A DNA stretch of 6,806 nt from Acidobacteriota bacterium (GTDB lineage Bacteria; Acidobacteriota; Blastocatellia; RBC074): the NCBI GenBank assembly GCA_013140935.1, contig JABFSD010000121.1, positions 1-6,806 of the forward strand. Reading direction: 5' to 3'. The notes under the pieces are model-generated. The model did not search any database, was not told the DNA's origin, and worked only from the letters and a program-made list of their open reading frames with translations. This document shows positions 1 through 6,184 of this stretch, piece after piece (the first letter of the stretch is position 1; every line of letters starts with the position of its first letter). The translations under genes and the position numbers were made by a program.

Positions 1-290
1 AACCGGTACGCCTGTTGTTGATCGTCGAGAATACGCCCGACAAAGTGATGGAAGCCGTGCGCCGCAGCGCCGAAGTCACCGAGTTAGTCACGAACCGCTG
101 GATTCGTCTGGTGGCGTTTAGTCCCAACGGCGCGATGCACGTTTATCGCAACGGTGAATTTGAACCGGTGACTGAAACGGTGAAAGTGCCTGAAGTCGCG
201 GCCTCGTATGATTGGTTTGGCGGCAAGCTCGAACACTTGCCCATTGCGCGCGTCACTGCGACGGCTGCGCATGCGAGCGTTGAGTTGTAG
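1..290 (+). CDS. dabA: DabA-like (DUF2309/UPF0753) protein, C-terminal tail only
   Basis: This is the end of a gene that begins left of the window; the reading frame is open from base 3 and stops at TAG 288-290. About 95 residues are visible. They start with PVRLLLIVENTPDKV and continue with a conserved-looking block NRWIRLVAF and a tail SYDWFGGKLEHLP. The pattern 'PxRLLxxVEx...V...xxWxxLVAxxPxG' is what I recall from the extreme C-terminus of DUF2309 proteins. That family includes DabA, the cytoplasmic zinc-binding, beta-carbonic-anhydrase-like subunit that hydrates CO2 in DAB/MpsAB inorganic-carbon uptake. The zinc ligands lie far upstream and are not in the window, so activity cannot be judged. 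The following NuoL/DabB-like gene on the same strand supports the call, since dabA and dabB are usual partners. The stop codon lies inside the inverted repeat that follows. Family identification is from memory on a short tail; the frame and stop are certain. Confidence 0.7.
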   Translation, partial: PVRLLLIVENTPDKVMEAVRRSAEVTELVTNRWIRLVAFSPNGAMHVYRNGEFEPVTETVKVPEVAASYDWFGGKLEHLPIARVTATAAHASVEL

Positions 291-358
291 CACAAGATGG
301 TATCTTGTGCTGCAACTCAAGCGCATACCGAGTAGCACAAGATACCATCTTGTGCTAC
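277..358. repeat. Double palindrome: two inverted copies of a hairpin-forming REP-like unit
   Basis: Bases 287-311 are the exact reverse complement of bases 334-358 (25 bp perfect inverted repeat, 22-nt spacer). Each copy is also a palindrome by itself: arms AGCACAAGAT and ATCTTGTGCT around a 3-nt loop (GGT in the left copy, ACC in the right). The left hairpin extends outward to about 277-324 with one mismatch and one bulged base, so it reaches into the last codons of the upstream gene and contains its TAG stop. The right hairpin has a perfect 12-bp stem (332-343 with 347-358). There is no T-tract, so it does not look like a standard intrinsic terminator. The structure resembles REP/BIME-type interspersed palindromes, which in other bacteria are mobilised by REP-associated (RAYT) transposases; no such gene is in the window. 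It could attenuate transcription or stabilise the upstream mRNA end. Confidence 0.85.
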
Positions 359-369
359 GGCCCTGAGTT

Positions 370-1740
370 ATGAATGAAAGCCTATTACTAGCGTTGTTGA
401 TCGTGTTGCCCAGCGGCTGGTGCGCCGTGTTGGGCGCGAGTTGGATGTTGGGCGCACGCTGGCCTGAACGCCCCGTCGCGCGAATTACGACGGCTTGCTA
501 TGCGGCAGTGTTGCTGATCGTCGCTGCGCTGTGGTGGCAGTTGTTCGCCAGCGGTAAAGCGCAACTTTATGCGCTTTACGGCAACTGGTTTGAAGTCGGG
601 CATTATCATTTTCCCATTGCGCTGTGGGCTGATTATCTCTCGTTGCCGTTGCTGACGTTGAGCGCCTTGCTCACCTTGATCGTATCGGTTTTCTCGCGCA
701 CTTACATTCATCGTGACGCGGGCTTCTTCCGGTTTTTCGTACTCTTGAATTTGTTCGGCAGCGGCATTCTGCTGTTTTTTGCGGCAGGTTCGTTCGACCT
801 GATGATCGGCGGCTGGGAAATCGTAGGCGTCACTTCGATTTTGTTGATTGCGTTTTTTCAGCATCGTGATGATCCGGTCACGAGCGCCTTGCGCGTCTTC
901 GCCACCTATCGCGCCTGTGACGTGGGCTTGCTCGTCGGCGTAGTTCTCATGCACATCTTCGTCGGCACTTCTGAATTCGCTGAAGTGTTGCCGAACAATA
1001 TCGCGCCGCATACGCCGCTCGTTGGAAACGCCGCCACCATCGTAGCTTTTCTATTGTTGCTCGCCGCGATGGGCAAAGCCGCGCAAGTGCCTTTTTCGGG
1101 CTGGCTGCCGCGCGCGATGGAAGGCCCGACGCCATCGAGCGCGATTTTTTACGGCGCGCTTTCCGTTCACGCCGGAGCCTATTTGTTGCTGCGCGCGCAA
1201 CCGCTGATTGAGTCTTCGTTATTGGTTGCCGAAGCCATCATCGCCATCGGCTTGCTCACCGCGATTCACGGCACGCTCGTTGGCCGCACCTGCGCCGATG
1301 CCAAAACCGGCTTGGCTTATGCGACGATGACGCAACTCGGAATCATCTTTGTCGAAATCGGATTCGGTCTTACGCGCATGGCGATTTGGCACATCGTCGG
1401 ACACGCGCTGTTGCGTACGATGCAATTTCTGCGCGCGCCTTCGCTGTTGCACGATCATCATCGGCTGCACGCCGCCGCTGCCGGACATCTGAGTGAAACC
1501 GGCAAGCACTTTGAAAAACTGTTGCCGCCAAACATTCAACACTGGCTTTATCGGCTCGCGCTTGATCGCGGACATCACGACAACTTCCTTGATCGTCTGG
1601 TCATCGCGCCAGTCGTGCGACTGGCGCGTAAGCTGCAACGCATCGAAGCCAAATTGATCGGCGAAAAAGCCAACGCTTCACGCGCGCCGCTCACCGCCAA
1701 AGCCGGACTCATTCAAAACGCGGAGGGCGCTGATGTTTAA
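370..1740 (+). CDS. dabB: NuoL/DabB-like proton-translocating membrane subunit (left module)
   Basis: A 456-residue inner-membrane protein of the NuoL/MrpA/DabB antiporter family, probably the ion-translocating partner of the DabA-like protein encoded just upstream. NuoL landmarks appear in order: GGWEIVG with the TM5 glutamate (E150), MGKAAQVPFSGWLP with the TM7 lysine (K236), RAMEGPTPSSAIFYGA, and CADAKTGLAYATMTQLG with the TM8 lysine (K312). Next comes HALLRTMQFLRAPS, where NuoL normally has HAFFKALLFL, so the lysine is replaced by R349. The membrane part then stops and a histidine-rich, hydrophilic tail follows (HDHHRLH at 361-367). The family's usual last transmembrane segments and lateral helix are absent, as in DabB, which is shorter than the roughly 610-residue NuoL. 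The ATG at 370 is chosen because an in-frame TGA lies at 364-366; no clear Shine-Dalgarno precedes it. The gene overlaps the next by 8 nt. DabB is preferred over a true complex I subunit because no other nuo genes are seen. Confidence 0.85.
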   Translation: MNESLLLALLIVLPSGWCAVLGASWMLGARWPERPVARITTACYAAVLLIVAALWWQLFASGKAQLYALYGNWFEVGHYHFPIALWADYLSLPLLTLSALLTLIVSVFSRTYIHRDAGFFRFFVLLNLFGSGILLFFAAGSFDLMIGGWEIVGVTSILLIAFFQHRDDPVTSALRVFATYRACDVGLLVGVVLMHIFVGTSEFAEVLPNNIAPHTPLVGNAATIVAFLLLLAAMGKAAQVPFSGWLPRAMEGPTPSSAIFYGALSVHAGAYLLLRAQPLIESSLLVAEAIIAIGLLTAIHGTLVGRTCADAKTGLAYATMTQLGIIFVEIGFGLTRMAIWHIVGHALLRTMQFLRAPSLLHDHHRLHAAAAGHLSETGKHFEKLLPPNIQHWLYRLALDRGHHDNFLDRLVIAPVVRLARKLQRIEAKLIGEKANASRAPLTAKAGLIQNAEGADV

Positions 1741-3181
1741 CTCATTCGTCATTCCCTGGTTGAGCCTGAGCGTGCTGATTCCGTTGGTGGCTGCTTTTTT
1801 CGTAGGCAAGCTGAACGATTTGCCGCGCGCGCGTCGTGCGTCAGTCGCGGCGTTGGCGATGAGCTTAGTCACCACGCTTATCGCCAATTTCGCTGTCGCC
1901 CGTCACCCTGAAGCGAAGTTCACTGAAGCACTATGGCAATGTTTCGCAATAGATGCGTTGAATGCGATTCCGCTCACGCTTTTCGCCGCGCTCTGTCTGG
2001 GCGTCGCCATCCTTGCGCCGAAACACAACCTCACTCCGTCGTGGCTCGCGGGCGTGCTGTGGCTGTGCGCTACGACGACGGCGGCGTATGCGGCCAACCA
2101 CCTGATCGTCTTTGCGCTGGCGTGGGCGGGTTCGCTCGCGCCGTTTTTGGTGATGCGATTTTTCGCTTCAGCGAATAACGAGCGAACGATTCCGGCCTTT
2201 GCGCAACGAGTCTTGTGGTTGAGCCTAATCTGTTTGTGCATCGGCGCGGGCTTGCTGATTTACGCCGCGCCTGACTGGTCGCTCGCGTTCGTGCGCACGG
2301 GCGAGAGTTCGTTGTTATTCACCGCATTCGGATTTTTGATGGCGGCGGTCATCTTGCGCAAAGGCTTGTTCCCCGCGCACTCGTGGGTTGTCACAGCGTT
2401 TGAACACGGCCCGTTGTTGCCGCTGGTCTTGCTGGTGAACGATCACCTCGGAGCCTTCCTCGTCGCGCGCATCGTCTTGCCGCTGCTGCCTGACGTAGCG
2501 CATTCGGCTTGGCCGTTTTTCAGCGCGTTGAGTTTATTCACCGCTGTTTATGCGGCTGTGCTGGCGCTCGCCGAACGCCAGCCGCGCCGCGTTTTCGCGT
2601 TAGTCGCCATCAGCCAATCGGCCTTCGTCTTGACCGGTCTCGAAAGCAACACCGCCGTAGGCATCGCTGGCGCGTTGGTCTTATGGCAAGTGGTTTCAGT
2701 GGCTACGACGATGATGGCGGCGGTTTATGCGGGACTCGAAGCGCGGCTGGGCGCTGCGTTTCAGGCTGATAAATTCATGGGACTCGCGCTCAACGCCCCG
2801 CGTCTCGCGGTCTTTTTTGCCGTTGGCTGTTTGGCGTTGGTCGGCTTGCCGCTGACGTTGGGCTTTCCCGCCGAAGATTTGTTGTTGCAAGGCACGCTCG
2901 CTACGAATCCTTACCTCGGCGTCATCCTGCCCATCGTGACAGCCATGAATGCCTTCAGCGCCGTGCGGCTTTTTGCGCGCATCTTTTTAGGCAAGCCCGT
3001 CGCCGCCGCACACGATCTGGCCGACGCCTTGCCGCGCGAACGTTGGGCGTTGACCACTGCGTTTTTGTTTTTAGTGTTGGGTGGATTGTTTCCTTCGGCC
3101 TTAATCAAACTGCCTGCCATCGCGGCTGAACGTTTGGCGGGGAAAGCCGCGCACGTCGTTCAATCCCTGCGCTTGCCCTGA
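1733..3181 (+). CDS. NuoM/MrpD-like antiporter-type membrane protein (left module)
   Basis: A 482-residue, very hydrophobic protein with a dozen or more likely membrane segments, of the proton-conducting NuoL/M/N transporter family. The family core is visible: LRKGLFPAHSWV with the TM7 lysine (K210), then ERQPRRVFALVAISQSAFVL matching the NuoM segment 'DxKRxxAYxSIxHxGFVL', and GLPLTLGFPAEDLLL with an acidic residue (E381) where NuoM has its TM12 glutamate. The TM5 region reads ALAWAGSLAPFLV, so the glutamate that normally follows the tryptophan is missing. Translation starts at ATG 1733 inside the end of the preceding gene (ATGTTTAA, 8-nt overlap), with GGAGGG at 1722-1727 five bases upstream, so it is probably translationally coupled. 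It likely forms a second membrane subunit beside the NuoL/DabB-like protein. Its stop lies 1 bp from the stop of the convergent barrel gene. The family is clear; the exact role is inferred. Confidence 0.85.
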   Translation: MFNSFVIPWLSLSVLIPLVAAFFVGKLNDLPRARRASVAALAMSLVTTLIANFAVARHPEAKFTEALWQCFAIDALNAIPLTLFAALCLGVAILAPKHNLTPSWLAGVLWLCATTTAAYAANHLIVFALAWAGSLAPFLVMRFFASANNERTIPAFAQRVLWLSLICLCIGAGLLIYAAPDWSLAFVRTGESSLLFTAFGFLMAAVILRKGLFPAHSWVVTAFEHGPLLPLVLLVNDHLGAFLVARIVLPLLPDVAHSAWPFFSALSLFTAVYAAVLALAERQPRRVFALVAISQSAFVLTGLESNTAVGIAGALVLWQVVSVATTMMAAVYAGLEARLGAAFQADKFMGLALNAPRLAVFFAVGCLALVGLPLTLGFPAEDLLLQGTLATNPYLGVILPIVTAMNAFSAVRLFARIFLGKPVAAAHDLADALPRERWALTTAFLFLVLGGLFPSALIKLPAIAAERLAGKAAHVVQSLRLP

Positions 3182-3182
3182 G

Positions 3183-3875
3183 CTATTTCAACGTATAGCG
3201 CAAAAACGTACCGACCGCGTGAACATTGCCGGGACGCGCTACGCCGTCTTGCTGCCGCACGTAAAAGACCTCGCCGTAAAGCTGCGACGTAATCTGTTTA
3301 TTGATGCCCGCCAGATAACGCACTCTCACCAAGTCTTGCGGTCGCCCGCCCGTGGTTTGCGTTGAATAAAAAATCTCAGCGCCGATGAATGGCTTGAACG
3401 CAAACGAACCCAACTTCGCCGGATGATCTATGAACAGACGATTGCGATATACGCCAAAGTCGCGTTCGCGGTGGCGTACGCGGCGTTCATAACGATTGCG
3501 GTCGGTGAAGGTGAATTTGCCGACAGGCACCTTGATCGTGAGTTCGGCGACGAGACGGTGTTCGTTGATGTGCCGTCCGGCAAAGGGTTGCTGATCGGTG
3601 TAAAGATAAAAGGGCATGAAGGTGAAATACTTTTTGAACCGCAACGACACGCCTGCGCCGATGCGCTCGTCCACCGGGCGATGCAATTCGCGCCCGGTGC
3701 GCAGAATGCCGATGAAGACAAGGTTTTTCGTTTTGGCTTCGTCGAGTGGTTTGACGATTTGAGTCTCGTGCCAGAACTGATGATCGTCGCGCGGCGGCAC
3801 AGCGGTTTGGGCTTGCGCGACGGTTATGAACAGGATGCAACCAGCAAGGACTCCGGCGAAGAGGCGAAATAACAT
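3183..3875 (-). CDS. DUF2490-like outer-membrane beta-barrel protein, copy b
   Basis: A 230-residue predicted exported protein. Residues 1-22 form a signal peptide (MLFRLFAGVL... with AQA at 20-22 as a likely signal peptidase I site). The mature part begins near PPRDDHQFWHET and alternates short polar/aromatic strands with charged turns. Recognisable blocks are RPVDERIGAG (66-75), INEHRLV (103-109), TDRNRYERRVRH (124-135) and VYRNRLFIDH (142-151), then a C-terminal strand GTFLRYTLK. The 'HQFW...E', 'NEHRL', 'NR.R.E.R' and repeated 'YRNRL' pattern resembles DUF2490 family outer-membrane proteins, whose function is unknown. It is a clear paralog of the next - strand gene, with about half the residues identical by eye. 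The last residue is lysine rather than the aromatic usual for outer-membrane barrels. The ATG at 3875 gives a proper signal peptide, with only a weak purine-rich ribosome site (AGAAGA). It is the last gene of the leftward run. Confidence 0.7.
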   Translation of the reverse strand: MLFRLFAGVLAGCILFITVAQAQTAVPPRDDHQFWHETQIVKPLDEAKTKNLVFIGILRTGRELHRPVDERIGAGVSLRFKKYFTFMPFYLYTDQQPFAGRHINEHRLVAELTIKVPVGKFTFTDRNRYERRVRHRERDFGVYRNRLFIDHPAKLGSFAFKPFIGAEIFYSTQTTGGRPQDLVRVRYLAGINKQITSQLYGEVFYVRQQDGVARPGNVHAVGTFLRYTLK

Positions 3876-3930
3876 TGGGTGATTCTTCTACTCTCAAGAT
3901 ATTTGCTGCTAACGCGCAGCCATTCTCTTG

Positions 3931-3958
3931 ATTGTACTTCCCTGAGCCGTTCCGTCCA
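3931..3958 (-). promoter_or_regulatory. Possible promoter for barrel gene b
   Basis: In the 93-bp gap between the two barrel genes, read on the - strand, TACAAT (3936-3931) is one base from the -10 consensus. TGGACG (3958-3953) matches four of six -35 positions, with a 16-bp spacer. A start just downstream would leave a leader of roughly 50 nt before the ATG at 3875. Matches of this quality occur by chance, and the host sigma-factor preference is unknown. No terminator-like hairpin was found in the same gap, so read-through from the upstream genes is equally possible. Confidence 0.22.
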
Positions 3959-3968
3959 GCCCGCCGGT

Positions 3969-4685
3969 TCACAACGTATAACGAAACAGTGTGCCTACCA
4001 CGGGGATATTGCCGGGACGCGAGAGGCCGTCGTGTTGATAAAGCAGAAAGACGTCGGCCAATAGATGTTTATTCATTTGTTTGCTGATGCCCGCCGAAAT
4101 GCGGTTGCGATACCAGCCGTAATCGCCGCCGCCCTGTGCGACCGAACGGCTTTGCGTCGAAGCCCAAAGCTCATCCGCAATAAAAGGTCGAAACTTGAAT
4201 TCGCCGAGATGGGCGGCGTGGTCTATTTGCAGCCGGTTGCGATAGACCGTGAAATCGGCAGCGCTGTGGCGCACTCGCCGTTCGATCAAATTGCGGTCGG
4301 TGAAGGCGAACTGCCCTAAGTTGAATTTACCGGTGAGGTTCATCACTAGGCGCTCTTCGTGAATGATGCGCGTCGGGTAAGGCTGATATTCGACGTGAAT
4401 GTAAGTCGGCATGATCGTGAGATGTTTGTTCAGCTTAAAGGCATAGCCCGCGCCGATGCGTTCATCCACCGGACGTTGCCAGTTGCGTCCGATGCGGACG
4501 ACGCCAATGGCGACGACATCCTGCTTTTCATTGACGTGCTTGATGAGTTGGAATTCGTTCCAGAACTGATGGTCTTCGCGCGGCGGCACCACGGGCGTGG
4601 GTGAAGGCGTTTGCGCTTGAGCCCGCGCCAGAGCGATGAACAGAAAACCACTGATGAGTGTTACAGCAAAACAGCGAGACAACAT
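3969..4685 (-). CDS. DUF2490-like outer-membrane beta-barrel protein, copy a
   Basis: A 238-residue predicted exported protein, paralogous to the downstream copy b. The frame opens further upstream with a TTG at 4724, but the ATG at 4685 is preferred: it begins directly with a signal peptide (MLSRCFAVTLISGFLFIALA, likely cleaved at ARA or AQA, residues 20-24) and aligns with the start of copy b. A purine-rich stretch (GAGGAAGAAAGA) precedes it. The mature protein has a proline-rich linker, then PPREDHQFWNEF, RPVDERIGAG (71-80), IHEERLV (108-114), FTDRNLIERRVRH (128-140), VYRNRLQIDH (148-157) and a second YRNRISAG (192-199), ending GTLFRYTL. Repeating strands with NR/YRNR motifs fit DUF2490 outer-membrane proteins of unknown function. 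It lies 29 bp after the NuoM-like gene on the same strand, so co-transcription with the right-hand antiporter module is likely. It could form a pore or a structural barrel; no substrate can be inferred. Confidence 0.72.
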   Translation of the reverse strand: MLSRCFAVTLISGFLFIALARAQAQTPSPTPVVPPREDHQFWNEFQLIKHVNEKQDVVAIGVVRIGRNWQRPVDERIGAGYAFKLNKHLTIMPTYIHVEYQPYPTRIIHEERLVMNLTGKFNLGQFAFTDRNLIERRVRHSAADFTVYRNRLQIDHAAHLGEFKFRPFIADELWASTQSRSVAQGGGDYGWYRNRISAGISKQMNKHLLADVFLLYQHDGLSRPGNIPVVGTLFRYTL

Positions 4686-4714
4686 AGTTCGATCTTTCTT
4701 CCTCTTGAAACCTT

Positions 4715-6184
4715 TTACCGCCAACGAGCGGTATCGTGCTTGATTAAATTTACCGCTTCGGCCAACCGCCCAGCCGCTTCAGCAGGCAGCCGCATCAACG
4801 TCATAGGGCGCAAGCCGCCCAACACTAAAAACAACAACGCCGCCGTTAACGCCCAGCGTTCGCGCGGCAACACATCGGTGATGGCGCGGGCTTCGCGTCC
4901 GGGTTGGCCGAGAAATAAGCGAATGAAAAGCCGCAACACATGGAAAGCGTTGAGCGCCGTGACCAGCGCGAGAATGAAGCCCAGATGCGGGTGCGATTCC
5001 AAAGTGCCGTGCAACAAGAGGTCTTCGGCGGCGAAGCCCAGCGTGAGCGGCAAGCCAACTAAAGCCAATCCGCCAGCGGCGAAAAATACGGCGAGACGCG
5101 GCGCGCTTGAGGCAAGTCCCAATGACTTGACGCCATCCCACGGTGTAGCGAGTCGCGCTTCAATCGCGGTGTAAACCAGTGCCAACATCGTCGTAGCGAC
5201 CGCTACGACTTGCCAATGAATCAACGCGCCGGTGATGCCGTCGGCGTTGGCGCTTTCGAGTCCAACTAAGATAAACGAGCTTTGACTGATCGAAAGCAAC
5301 GCGAGCAAGCGGCGCGGCTGGCGTTCGGCGAAAGCCAATACGGCGGCGTAAAGCGCCGTGGCTAAACCGAGATCGCCCAATATCGGCAGGGCTTCGCGGG
5401 CTACGTCAGGCAGCGCGGGCAAGGCGAAACGTGCGATGAGAAATGCGCCGAGATGACTGTTTACCAGCAAGGTCAGCGGCAACAGCGGTCCGCGTTCATA
5501 AGACGCGAGCATCCACGTGTGAGCGGGCAGCAAGCCTTTGCGCAAAAAGACCGCGACCATCAGCAAGGCGAACGCGACGGTCAGCAACGGCGCGTTGCCA
5601 GCGCGCGCCGTTGTCATGCCGAACCGCGCGCCTTCGGTCGTAGCGACGGCAATCAAAATCACGGCGGTGACAACCATCACGCAACTGGCGATAAGAATGG
5701 CACGCGCCAGTTTGGGCATTTCGCTTTCGCCCGCGACGTTGAAAAAACGTTTGACGAAAAACGGTACGAGCGAAGCGATCCACGCTACGGCAAACAGCGC
5801 GAGATTCGTCGTCGCATACGCGACAAAGGTGGCGGCGCTCAAGAGCAATACGCCTGCGACCCAATGCGGAGTGACCTTGCGGCGCGGCGCGAAACTCATT
5901 ACGCCCAACGCCAGCGCCGCGAACAGCGGCAACGGAATCGCATTCAACGCATCTACAACAAATAGTCTTATGAACGGTTCGTGCAGCGTTGAGCCGTGAT
6001 GACCCTCTGATAGTAATGCGGCTTGCAAGCTGGCGGCGAGCAACGCGACGAAGCTAATCACCAGCGCGATCAATCCGATGCGGCGCGCGGATTCGGCTTG
6101 CGGTGCGCGCCATGCCCACGCCGCCAACACGAGCGATGCGATGACGCTCAAACTCAGCCAGGGAAAAATCAGTTGCTCAGACAT
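4715..6184 (-). CDS. NuoM/MrpD-like antiporter-type membrane protein (right module)
   Basis: A 489-residue polytopic inner-membrane protein, the paralog of the NuoM-like gene at 1733-3181. In the C-terminal segment from GLA(L/S)(N/S)APRLAVFF to LFLVLGGL, 73 of 103 residues are identical. It has the same landmarks: LRKGLLPAHTW with the TM7 lysine (K216), ERQPRRLLALLSISQSSF, and GLPLTLGFAAEDLLL with E387. It also lacks the TM5 glutamate (AVAWIASLVPFFV). The frame extends to a GTG at 6217, but ATG 6184 is chosen because it aligns with the paralog's start (PWLSLSV at residues 8-14 in both) and has GGAGA six bases upstream. The ATG overlaps the end of the preceding NuoL-like gene by 8 nt (ATGTCTGA), exactly as in the left module. 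It is probably the second membrane subunit of a DAB-like complex. The family call is firm; the role is inferred. Confidence 0.85.
   Translation of the reverse strand: MSEQLIFPWLSLSVIASLVLAAWAWRAPQAESARRIGLIALVISFVALLAASLQAALLSEGHHGSTLHEPFIRLFVVDALNAIPLPLFAALALGVMSFAPRRKVTPHWVAGVLLLSAATFVAYATTNLALFAVAWIASLVPFFVKRFFNVAGESEMPKLARAILIASCVMVVTAVILIAVATTEGARFGMTTARAGNAPLLTVAFALLMVAVFLRKGLLPAHTWMLASYERGPLLPLTLLVNSHLGAFLIARFALPALPDVAREALPILGDLGLATALYAAVLAFAERQPRRLLALLSISQSSFILVGLESANADGITGALIHWQVVAVATTMLALVYTAIEARLATPWDGVKSLGLASSAPRLAVFFAAGGLALVGLPLTLGFAAEDLLLHGTLESHPHLGFILALVTALNAFHVLRLFIRLFLGQPGREARAITDVLPRERWALTAALLFLVLGGLRPMTLMRLPAEAAGRLAEAVNLIKHDTARWR

Noticed and set aside
388..1011. - strand open frame of 207 codons opposite the left NuoL-like gene
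   Set aside because: It is a highly charged, Gln/Arg-rich shadow of a clearly identified hydrophobic protein.
3121..3151. 7-bp stem (CGCGGCT with AGCCGCG, 17-nt loop) near the end of the left NuoM-like gene as a terminator
   Set aside because: It lies inside the coding region, has a large loop and is not followed by a T-tract.
370..3181. Remnant of a full respiratory complex I (nuo) operon
   Set aside because: No other nuo subunit is present, the NuoL-like protein is shortened, and the upstream tail looks DUF2309-like; a DAB-type module fits better.
3423..3872. + strand open frame of 149 codons opposite barrel gene b
   Set aside because: The - strand frame has a signal peptide and a close paralog next door; the + frame has neither and mirrors its codons.
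3837..3875. Possible lipoprotein signal (VLAGC, residues 9-13) in barrel gene b
   Set aside because: The hydrophobic stretch continues past the cysteine to a better AQA cleavage site, and copy a has no cysteine at the equivalent position.
5453..5999. Long + strand open frames (up to about 170 codons) opposite the right NuoM-like gene
   Set aside because: Their products are rich in Arg/Gln/Ser/Thr without recognisable motifs and lie fully antisense to a well-supported membrane protein; this is a codon-bias artefact of GC-rich coding DNA.
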